Below, piece by piece: positions 6,683-11,935 of a stretch of DNA of 13,368 bases. The DNA is from DATKSS01 sp049582065. Its GTDB lineage: Bacteria > Chloroflexota > Dormibacteria > Dormibacterales > Dormibacteraceae. The translations under genes were made by a program, and so were the position numbers. The stretch spans positions 1 through 13,368 of the forward strand of contig JBAUTF010000299.1 in the NCBI GenBank assembly GCA_049582065.1. Direction: 5' to 3'. Numbering within the stretch: the first letter of the stretch is position 1; each line of letters opens with the position of its first letter. The notes under the pieces are model-generated. The model did no database searches, was not told the origin of the DNA, and was given only the letters and a program-made list of their open reading frames with translations.

Positions 6683-7162
6683 CTACTTTCTTTTCCAGGT
6701 GCCGGAGCGCCCGCCGGACTTCTCGAGCAGGCGGACCGACTCGAGATACACGCCGCGCTCGACGCCCTTGGTCATGTCGATCAGCGTGAGCCCCGCCACC
6801 GCCGCCGCCGTAAGCGCCTCCATCTCGACCCCGGTCTGCCCGAGCACCCGCGCCCGCGCCAGGATCCTCACGCCGCCCCTCACGAACCCGAAGTCCACCG
6901 TCACGCCGGTCAGCGGCAGCGGGTGGCACAGCGGGATCAGGTCCGGCGTCCGCTTGGCGGCCATGATGCCGGCCACCCGCGCCACCTGCAGGGCATCGCC
7001 CTTGGCGGTCCCTTCCCGGACGGCACGCACCGTCGCGGGCGTCATGCGGACAACGCACTCGGCCAGGGCCTCGCGGCGCGTGGCCGCCTTGTCGGCCACG
7101 TCGACCATGCGCGCGGCGCCCTTCTCGTCGAGGTGCGTGAGAGCGCGGGTTGGCACGGGCAT
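6683..7162 (-). CDS. moaC: Cyclic pyranopterin monophosphate synthase MoaC
   Basis: A 159-residue MoaC, which with MoaA makes cyclic pyranopterin monophosphate, the first step of molybdenum cofactor synthesis. Motifs: LTHLDEKGAARMVDVADK (8-25), KGDALQVARVAGIMAAKRT (54-72), IPLCHPLPLT (76-85) with His80, QTGVEMEALTA (109-119) and IDMTKGVERG (128-137) with catalytic Asp129 and Lys132 (DMTK in place of the common DMCK). Length is normal. ATG at 7162 is taken as start; a GTG at 7156 would remove only two residues and sits 7 bases after a TATCCT -10-like box. First gene of the minus-strand operon. Only 6 bases separate it from the divergent HAD gene, and upstream in-frame sequence is the shadow of that gene. 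Confidence 0.95.
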   Translation of the reverse strand: MPVPTRALTHLDEKGAARMVDVADKAATRREALAECVVRMTPATVRAVREGTAKGDALQVARVAGIMAAKRTPDLIPLCHPLPLTGVTVDFGFVRGGVRILARARVLGQTGVEMEALTAAAVAGLTLIDMTKGVERGVYLESVRLLEKSGGRSGTWKRK

Positions 7163-7171
7163 CAGGATATG
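7163..7171. promoter_or_regulatory. Possible divergent start region between moaC and the HAD gene
   Basis: The two divergent genes are only 6-12 bases apart. On the plus strand CAGGAT (7163-7168) lies 6 bases before the ATG at 7175. On the minus strand TATCCT (7169-7164) lies 1 base before the moaC ATG and 7 bases before the alternative GTG at 7156. Both could be -10 boxes of leaderless transcripts sharing the same AT-richer core. No -35 box is obvious. This is a weak prediction from spacing and base composition alone. Confidence 0.35.
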
Positions 7172-7882
7172 CGGATGCCGAGCACGAGAGGCGTCTTGTT
7201 CGACTACGGCGGCACCCTGGTCACGTTCAGCTACCCGACCGAGGACCTGCTGGAGGTGCTGCGCGAGTTCCGGCCGCGGATCGAGGCGGCGATCGGCGTG
7301 CCGGCGCCCGAGGCGGATGCCATCCTTCGCGACGTCCTGCGCCCGCTCGAGGACTACATCACAACGATGAGCGAGGACGAGGTCGACTACATGGACGTGT
7401 ATCGAGACACGTGGCACAAGGCTGGGCTAGAGCTGCCGGACGGTCTGCTCGAGGACATCCTCGACGCGGAGCAGAGGTGCTGGGACCGCGCCGTCCGAGT
7501 CGACCCGGATGCGCTGCCGGTGCTGGCCTGGCTGGGCGCGCACGGCATCAGGCGCGGCATCTGCTCCAACGCGCCTTTTCCACCTGCGATGATGCGGCGC
7601 CAGCTGGAAGTGAACGGCATCGCGGCCCACGTCGACGGCGTGGTCTTCTCGAGCGAGATGGGGAGGCGGAAGCCTGCGCCGGAGGTTTACCTGGCGGCGC
7701 TCGACGCCATCGGCACCCGGCCCGAAACGACGCTGTTCGTGGGTGACCGGGTGCGCGAGGACTTCGAAGGGCCCACCTCCGCCGGGATGCGCGCCGTGCT
7801 CCTGACCAAGGAAGCCGGCGGCCGGCGGACAGACGGGATTGCAACCATCGCGTCGCTGGCCGAGCTACCGGGGATCCTGTGA
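7169..7882 (+). CDS. HAD-family hydrolase with variant motif I (DYGGT)
   Basis: A 237-residue haloacid dehalogenase-superfamily protein, probably a small-molecule phosphatase. Motif I is GVLFDYGGTLV (8-18): nucleophile Asp12 is present, but the usual second Asp (DxD) is Gly14. Motif II is ICSNAP with Ser133, motif III GRRKPAPEVY with Lys168, and motif IV LFVGDRVREDFEG (189-201) with Asp193 and Asp198. Residues about 20-110 form a helical C1-type cap. DYGGT variants are common among predicted HAD proteins but lose the general acid/base used in phosphatase turnover, so activity may differ. ATG at 7169 and 7175 are both possible; the second fits a nearby -10-like hexamer. The stop overlaps the next gene by GTGA. 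Confidence 0.9.
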   Translation: MRMPSTRGVLFDYGGTLVTFSYPTEDLLEVLREFRPRIEAAIGVPAPEADAILRDVLRPLEDYITTMSEDEVDYMDVYRDTWHKAGLELPDGLLEDILDAEQRCWDRAVRVDPDALPVLAWLGAHGIRRGICSNAPFPPAMMRRQLEVNGIAAHVDGVVFSSEMGRRKPAPEVYLAALDAIGTRPETTLFVGDRVREDFEGPTSAGMRAVLLTKEAGGRRTDGIATIASLAELPGIL

Positions 7883-8121
7883 GCGCGCCCAAAAAGCGTC
7901 CCGGCGCGCTGTGGCTCCTGTTCTACGGACGTCGGCGCCGGGGCTTCCCCTGGCTGCTCGCCGCCGTCCTGGCCGCGATCGTCGTGCTGGCCCTGACCTT
8001 CGCCATTCCTGGCGGCCCGGAAACGTGGCGCACGCTCGCGCCCTTGATCCTGGGAGCGCTGCTCGCCGGCGCGCTGGTCTTCGCGGTGGCCGCCTCTTTG
8101 CGACCGCGTCGCCGGCCCTGA
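7879..8121 (+). CDS. Small membrane protein of unknown function
   Basis: An 80-residue protein with two hydrophobic helices (about 24-43 and 52-73) between basic ends (KKRPG, GRRRRG; end RPRRRP). It is not a recognised family. The GTG start shares GTGA with the HAD stop, which is the coupling style used throughout this window, and third codon positions are overwhelmingly G or C, so the frame looks truly coding. Its 3' 199 bases are antisense to an unusual tail of larB; this frame, not the larB tail, has the look of a protein. The two positively charged ends suggest a hairpin with both ends in the cytoplasm. Confidence 0.7.
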   Translation: MSAPKKRPGALWLLFYGRRRRGFPWLLAAVLAAIVVLALTFAIPGGPETWRTLAPLILGALLAGALVFAVAASLRPRRRP

Positions 8122-8876
8122 GCCGAGCGGGCGGCGATCAGGGCTGCGGCCGCCCCCGCCCCCACGCCATTGTCGATGTTGACCACCACCAGTCCGGTCG
8201 AGCAAGACTGCAGCATCGTGTTGAGCGCGGCCTCGCCTGCGCCACCGCGGCCGTAACCCGTGGACACGGGGAGCCCGATCACCGGTAGATCGGTGAGCCC
8301 CGCGACCAGGCCGGGAAGCACACCGTCCATCCCGGCCGCGACCACGATCACGTCCGCGCCCCATTCGAGAATCGCCGCGAGCGGCCCCACGAATCGGTGC
8401 AGGCCGGCCACGCCGAGGTCGGCCGCCAGTCGCGCCTCGATGCCGCAGGCTTCGACCACCATGCGCGCCTCCTCTGCCACCGGGACGTCGGACGTGCCGG
8501 CGGTCAGGATTCCCACCTTGCCGTCCGCCTGCTCGGGCGCGAAGCCATCGCGGATGACGCGCGCCGAGGTGTCGTAGACGATCACCGTCATGCCGCCACC
8601 GCGGGCGGCTTTGTCCAGGGCGACGCGATGCCTTTCGGTCATGCGGCTGACCAGGCCCTGACCCTGGCGGGCGGCCATCGCGACCGCCAGGCGCGCTGCC
8701 TCGCGCGGAGACTTGCCGCTCGCCAGCACGACCTCCGGCAGGCCACGCCTGAGGTAGCGGCCGAGGTCGAGCCGCGCCCGGCCCGCCAGCTCGTCGAGCT
8801 GCTGGCTGCGAATCTCCGACAGCGCATCGTCCTCGGTGATCTCGCCGGCGACCAGCCGCCGCAACACATCTCTCAT
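7923..8876 (-). CDS. larB: Nickel pincer cofactor biosynthesis protein LarB (with non-conserved C-terminal tail)
   Basis: LarB carboxylates and hydrolyses nicotinic acid adenine dinucleotide in the first step of nickel-pincer nucleotide synthesis, the cofactor of lactate racemase and related enzymes. The AIR-carboxylase (PurE)-like core is clear: ILTAGTSDVPVAEEA (123-137), VVAAGMDGVLPGLVAGL (178-194), PVIGLPVSTGYG (198-209), and ALNTMLQSCSTGLVVVNIDNGVGAG (217-241). The conserved part ends near residue 250 (base about 8127). The frame has no stop there and runs on 67 residues, rich in Arg, Ala and Ser, across the opposite-strand membrane protein. The tail has no resemblance to LarB, so the natural stop may be lost or the tail may be an assembly error. 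ATG at 8876 shares ATGA with the Mut7-C stop. larC and larE are not in the window. Confidence 0.9.
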   Translation of the reverse strand: MRDVLRRLVAGEITEDDALSEIRSQQLDELAGRARLDLGRYLRRGLPEVVLASGKSPREAARLAVAMAARQGQGLVSRMTERHRVALDKAARGGGMTVIVYDTSARVIRDGFAPEQADGKVGILTAGTSDVPVAEEARMVVEACGIEARLAADLGVAGLHRFVGPLAAILEWGADVIVVAAGMDGVLPGLVAGLTDLPVIGLPVSTGYGRGGAGEAALNTMLQSCSTGLVVVNIDNGVGAGAAAALIAARSAQGRRRGRKEAATAKTSAPASSAPRIKGASVRHVSGPPGMAKVRASTTIAARTAASSQGKPRRRRP

Positions 8877-9334
8877 AGGCCCGCCAGGACCTCGCGCATG
8901 CGCTGCCAGTGCGTGCCCGCCCAGTAGACACGACCGCATTCCGGGCATTCGGAGTAGCGCGTCTGGGTGTGACGGACGTAGGTGGGCACGCGGTCGGCGA
9001 CCACTTCGGGGACGCGCTCTTCGAGCTCTGAGTTGCACTCGATGCAGCGCGTGAGCGCTTCCTTGAGCTCCAGGCCGAGCTCTGAGAAAACCTGGCGCAG
9101 CTGAGCCGTCACCTCGTCATCCCGGATGAGGATCGCGCGCACCACGCCGGTCTGGATCACGCGGCGCTTGGTCAGGTCGCGGTCCCGGGTCAAGAGCACG
9201 CGGCGCTCTGCGGCCGCCTCGCGCACGAGCTCTGCATCGCCGATGCGGGCGTGATAAGAGGCGTCGTAGCCGAGGGCGCGCAGCCATCGAGCCAGCCGTC
9301 CCACGTTGCAGTCGGCAACGAACCGGGGCCTCAT
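8873..9334 (-). CDS. Mut7-C RNase domain protein (PIN-like domain plus zinc ribbon)
   Basis: A 153-residue protein of the COG1656 / Mut7-C type, predicted RNase. The N-terminal PIN-like half starts RFVADCNVGRLARWLRALGYD (4-24) with acidic residues Asp8, Asp34, and TRDRDL (49-54, Asp51/Asp53). The C-terminal zinc ribbon has CIEC (97-100) and CPECGRVYWAGTH (130-142), giving four cysteines. Both halves and the length match the family. The ATG at 9334 fits the family start and is preceded by a -10-like TAAGAT six bases upstream. The stop overlaps the larB ATG (ATGA), so a nuclease of unknown target is cotranscribed with a nickel-cofactor gene; the reason is unknown. Confidence 0.92.
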   Translation of the reverse strand: MRPRFVADCNVGRLARWLRALGYDASYHARIGDAELVREAAAERRVLLTRDRDLTKRRVIQTGVVRAILIRDDEVTAQLRQVFSELGLELKEALTRCIECNSELEERVPEVVADRVPTYVRHTQTRYSECPECGRVYWAGTHWQRMREVLAGL

Positions 9335-9340
9335 TCGGCA

Positions 9341-9350
9341 ATCTTAGAAT
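9341..9350. promoter_or_regulatory. Overlapping divergent -10 elements between Mut7-C and the cupin gene
   Basis: The 22-base gap between two divergent genes holds TAGAAT on the plus strand (9345-9350), exactly 6 bases before the cupin ATG, and TAAGAT on the minus strand (9346-9341), exactly 6 bases before the Mut7-C ATG. The two boxes share the central TA. This symmetry is what a bidirectional promoter giving two leaderless mRNAs would show. There is no space for ribosome binding sites. No recognisable -35 is seen on either side. Confidence 0.6.
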
Positions 9351-9356
9351 CGACCG

Positions 9357-9629
9357 ATGGCCGGGCTCGATGATCTGATGACCAGGCTGCGCTCCGAAGC
9401 GGGCGATTGCTACTCCTGGTCGAACGGGCCGGGCGACCGGTATGCCGCGCACAGCCACGGTTACGAGAAGGTCCTCTACTGCGTCGACGGGTCGATCACG
9501 TTCGTCCTCGCGCAGGAAGGCAAAAGGCTGGAGTTGAAGCCGGGGGACAGGATGGTGCTGCCGGCCGGCACGATCCATTCCGCGATCGTCGGTGAAGCTG
9601 GCTGCACCTGCATCGAAGGGCGCCGCTAA
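9357..9629 (+). CDS. Single-domain cupin protein
   Basis: A 90-residue protein that is essentially one cupin barrel. Motif 1 is HSHGYEKVLYCVDG (32-45), with His32, His34 and Glu37; motif 2 is GDRMVLPAGTIHS (63-75), with His74. All four usual metal ligands are therefore present, so it likely binds a divalent metal. N-terminal residues 1-28 are short and mostly helical. Such small cupins occur as enzymes or small-molecule sensors; no substrate can be named. It is transcribed alone: divergent from Mut7-C, and followed after 42 bases by a gene with its own -10-like hexamer. Start ATG at 9357 fits the adjacent promoter. Confidence 0.88.
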   Translation: MAGLDDLMTRLRSEAGDCYSWSNGPGDRYAAHSHGYEKVLYCVDGSITFVLAQEGKRLELKPGDRMVLPAGTIHSAIVGEAGCTCIEGRR

Positions 9630-9655
9630 CGATCCTCCGACCGCTGGGTGCGGCG

Positions 9656-9661
9656 TAATAT
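9656..9661 (+). promoter_or_regulatory. Putative -10 element (TAATAT) before the zinc-ribbon gene
   Basis: TAATAT lies in the 42-base gap after the cupin gene and 10 bases before the ATG at 9672. A start 6-7 bases downstream would leave a leader of only a few bases. The hexamer stands out strongly in this GC-rich region. An ATG at 9660 overlaps the box itself and is therefore an unlikely start. No -35 is clear. Confidence 0.5.
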
Positions 9662-9671
9662 GGGCCTCGCG

Positions 9672-10016
9672 ATGAGCATCATCGAGTTCATCCGCGACCG
9701 GGCTCGCTTTTACAACTGCCCGGTGTGCGGGCGCAGCCTCAAGGGCTGCGATGTGCAGGTCCTCAGCCACGAGGAGGAGCGCTTCCATCTCCAGGTTACG
9801 TGCGCACAGTGCCAGGTGACATTCATCGTCGTGCTGGCCATAGCCGGCGGGGCGGTCGAGGAGGTCGAGGCCGCCATGCCTCAGCCGGCGGCTGAGCCGG
9901 TGGTCGCAGCCGAGCCGATCAGCGTCGACGAGATCATCGACCTCCACCTCTTCCTCAAGGGCTACCAGGGCACCCTCACGGAGCTGGTCCACCAGCCTGA
10001 CCACAGCCGCGGCTGA
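9672..10016 (+). CDS. Zinc-ribbon protein of unknown function
   Basis: A 114-residue protein with an N-terminal zinc ribbon: CPVCG (16-20) and, after a strand-rich insert, CAQC (44-47), four cysteines placed to bind one zinc. A Pro/Ala/Val/Glu-rich linker follows (about 62-83), then a C-terminal segment ISVDEIIDLHLFLKGYQGTLTEL (83-105) that looks like a conserved amphipathic helix and turn. I recall similar D..D.H.FL..F.G.. endings in uncharacterised Chloroflexota-type proteins, but cannot name a family. ATG at 9672 is preferred over the GTG at 9648 and the ATG at 9660 because of the -10-like hexamer. It is followed after 7 bases by the cysteine desulfurase-like gene, so the two are likely one operon. 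Confidence 0.75.
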   Translation: MSIIEFIRDRARFYNCPVCGRSLKGCDVQVLSHEEERFHLQVTCAQCQVTFIVVLAIAGGAVEEVEAAMPQPAAEPVVAAEPISVDEIIDLHLFLKGYQGTLTELVHQPDHSRG

Positions 10017-10023
10017 TCGCGCC

Positions 10024-11145
10024 GTGCCGTCGGGCGGCGAAACCGCGCCTCGCATCTATCTCGACGACGCCGGCTCGGCGCCTGTCCTCCCCGAGGTCCG
10101 GGAAGCTCTCCGCGACGTCCCCGCCGGCAACGCGTCGAGCCCGCACGCGGAAGGACGCGAGGCGCGAGCTGCTCTCGACCGGGCTCGCGACATGGCGGCG
10201 CATGCGCTGGGGGCGAAGCGAACCGAGATCACCTTCGTCTCGTCGGGCACCGAAGCCGTCAACCTCGCGCTGTTCGGGACGGCGCGCCGGCTGAACAAGC
10301 GTGGCGCGATAGCCACCTGGGCCGCGGAGCACCAGGCCGTGCTCTCCGCGGTCCGGCGCCTTCAAACGGATGGGCACGAGGTCCACATCGCAGGGGTCGA
10401 CGGCGATGCGCGCGCCGACCCGGACTCGATAGCGACCGACGCCGTCCTGGTGTCGATCGGCCTCGCCAACAACGAGGTCGGCACAGTCCAGCCGGTCGCC
10501 GCCGTCATCGAGAGGGCTCACGAGATGGGTGCGCTCGTCCATGTCGACGCATGCGCCGGCCCTCGCTGGATCTCGATCCCCGCCGGCGCCGACCTGGTCT
10601 CGATCAGCGGGCACAAGCTGGGTGCCGGACGTGGCGGGTTGCTCTACGTAAAGGACGGCACCAGGGTGGACCCGCTGCTGTTCGGCGGCCCGCAGGAATG
10701 GGGGCGCCGCGCGGGTCACGAGGACGTCCCTGCGGCTGTCGCGGTAGCGACGGCCCTGGCTGTCTGCAAGCGTCAGCGCGAAGGTCGCGCGAAAGCCGCC
10801 GAGGCTCAGAGCAGGGATTTGCGCGAGCTGCTGGCGGAAATTGGAGGGGAGCTCACCGGCTCCAACCGGCGCCTGCCCAACTTCGCCACGTGCGCTTTCA
10901 CCGGCCGTCGCGGCGAGGACATCCTGCTGGCGCTCGACCTGGCCGGCATCGCCGCCTCGAGTGGGTCGGCCTGCGCTTCGGGGTCCCTCGACCCGTCTCA
11001 CGTCCTGCTTGCGATGGGCCTCAGCCTGGATGCTGCGCTCGGCAGCCTTCGCATGACGACCGGCTATGCGACCAGCGACGTGGAGATCTCGCGCGCGTGC
11101 GCGATCATTCGCTCGGTTCTGACCCGGAGGGCCTCCCTTGCCTAG
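10024..11145 (+). CDS. Cysteine desulfurase-like PLP enzyme (NifS/IscS family, aminotransferase class V)
   Basis: A 373-residue PLP enzyme expected to take sulfur (or selenium) from cysteine as an enzyme persulfide. Visible: FVSSGTEAVN (71-80), stacking His103 in AAEHQAVL, LANNEVGTVQPV (147-158), pyridine-N Asp175 in HVDACAG, PLP Lys198 in SISGHKLGAGRGG, and catalytic Cys317 in SSGSACASGSLDPSHVL (312-328). Departures from classical NifS/IscS: the N-terminal motif is YLDDAGSAP rather than YLDNAATTP; the Gln three residues after the PLP Asp is Ala178; and the R.GTENV motif reads RRAGHEDV. These suggest a specialised branch. It is followed by an XdhC-like gene with an 8-base overlap. In known systems (Rhodobacter NifS4-XdhC) such a pair sulfurates the molybdenum cofactor. 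GTG start. Confidence 0.88.
   Translation: MPSGGETAPRIYLDDAGSAPVLPEVREALRDVPAGNASSPHAEGREARAALDRARDMAAHALGAKRTEITFVSSGTEAVNLALFGTARRLNKRGAIATWAAEHQAVLSAVRRLQTDGHEVHIAGVDGDARADPDSIATDAVLVSIGLANNEVGTVQPVAAVIERAHEMGALVHVDACAGPRWISIPAGADLVSISGHKLGAGRGGLLYVKDGTRVDPLLFGGPQEWGRRAGHEDVPAAVAVATALAVCKRQREGRAKAAEAQSRDLRELLAEIGGELTGSNRRLPNFATCAFTGRRGEDILLALDLAGIAASSGSACASGSLDPSHVLLAMGLSLDAALGSLRMTTGYATSDVEISRACAIIRSVLTRRASLA
11126..11130 (+). promoter_or_regulatory. Shine-Dalgarno GGAGG deciding a TTG start
   Basis: GGAGG lies 7 bases before the TTG at 11138, inside the end of the cysteine desulfurase-like gene. It is one of the few strong Shine-Dalgarno sites in the window and supports the TTG as the XdhC start. 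It also contrasts with the first genes of transcription units, which have none. Confidence 0.65.
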
Positions 11146-11893
11146 CGTCGAACACGAGCTCGCTCGCCGCGTGGCGCGCGGGGAGGAGGTCGTGCTTGCC
11201 ACGGTGATCAAGCTGGACGGCGAGCCGCCATCGCAACCCGGCGCCAAGCTGCTGATGTCGCGCACCGCCGCCATCGCGGGGACGCTCGGCTGCAGCGAGT
11301 TCGACTCCGCGGCTCTCGCGGACGCCGCCGAGATCGCCCGATCGGCGGCGCCACAGCTCCGCACCTACCGACACGACCTCGGCTCGATCGAGGTCTACAT
11401 CGAGCCCTACACGGCGACCCCGGTCCTGGTGGTGTTCGCGGCCACTCCGGTCGCCAGAGCCCTTCTGCGCTGGGCGCCCGAGGTCGGCTTCCGGCCGGTG
11501 CTGGTGGAGACGCGCCCCGAGCGATTGACCGGCGCGGACTGGCCCGAGGCGATCACGTCCCTGGGCTCGCTGCGGGAAGCGCTGGCCGGCGACGTCTTCG
11601 CCGTGCACACCGACCACGACGCCGAGGACCTTGTCCTGGCGCTCGAGGTGCTGCTGCCGGCCCAACCGGTCTTCATCGGCTTGGTCGGCAGCGGACGCCA
11701 CACCGGCCACCACCTGGACGCGCTTCGAGCTCAAGGAGTAGCGGAAGACGTCATCGCGCGGATCCAGACCCCGGTCGGCCTGGACATCGGCGCGCGCACC
11801 CCGCCGGAGATCGCCCTTTCCATCCTGGCCGGCCTGGTCGCCGCCAGGCGCGGCGCGAGCGGCGGCTGGAAACAAGGATCAACGAACCGTTAA
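11138..11893 (+). CDS. XdhC/CoxI-family molybdoenzyme maturation protein
   Basis: A 251-residue XdhC-like protein. The N-terminal XdhC_CoxI part has ATVIKLDGEPPSQPGAKLLM (21-40) and GTLGCSEFDSAAL (48-60), which keeps the conserved Cys52. The C-terminal XdhC part ends in VGSGRHTGHHLDALRAQG (183-200) and TPVGLDIGARTPPEIALSILAGLVA (211-235), a very strong signature. Family members bind molybdenum cofactor, protect and help sulfurate it, and insert it into xanthine dehydrogenase or CO dehydrogenase-type enzymes. The usual glycine-rich nucleotide turn (GAG.VG) reads AATPVA (101-106), so nucleotide binding may be altered. The start is TTG at 11138 with an SD 7 bases upstream and an 8-base overlap with the NifS-like gene. 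No molybdoenzyme structural gene is in the window. Confidence 0.9.
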   Translation: MPSVEHELARRVARGEEVVLATVIKLDGEPPSQPGAKLLMSRTAAIAGTLGCSEFDSAALADAAEIARSAAPQLRTYRHDLGSIEVYIEPYTATPVLVVFAATPVARALLRWAPEVGFRPVLVETRPERLTGADWPEAITSLGSLREALAGDVFAVHTDHDAEDLVLALEVLLPAQPVFIGLVGSGRHTGHHLDALRAQGVAEDVIARIQTPVGLDIGARTPPEIALSILAGLVAARRGASGGWKQGSTNR

Positions 11894-11921
11894 CTCCATC
11901 TGCGTTCGAATGGCCGAACTG

Positions 11922-11927
11922 CATAAT
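11922..11927 (+). promoter_or_regulatory. Putative -10 element (CATAAT) before the Ser/Thr kinase gene
   Basis: CATAAT lies in the 42-base gap between the XdhC stop and the kinase GTG, 8 bases before that start. This again fits a leaderless mRNA. No SD sequence precedes the GTG apart from the short GGGG at 11930-11933, which is too close to be a normal site. Confidence 0.45.
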
Positions 11928-11935
11928 CAGGGGCC

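Noticed and set aside
7687..8931. Minus-strand open frame of 414 codons across the larB region
   Set aside because: Different frame from larB and without motifs; the larB frame explains the sequence.
9648..9671. Upstream starts (GTG 9648, ATG 9660) for the zinc-ribbon gene
   Set aside because: They overlap or precede the TAATAT box; the ATG at 9672 gives a start compatible with that promoter.
9976..11364. Minus-strand open frame of 462 codons
   Set aside because: Antisense of the cysteine desulfurase-like gene, a common effect of high GC content.
11883..11908. Possible terminator hairpin after the XdhC gene (CGAAC ... GTTCG)
   Set aside because: Only five pairs, a long loop and no T-run; not convincing.
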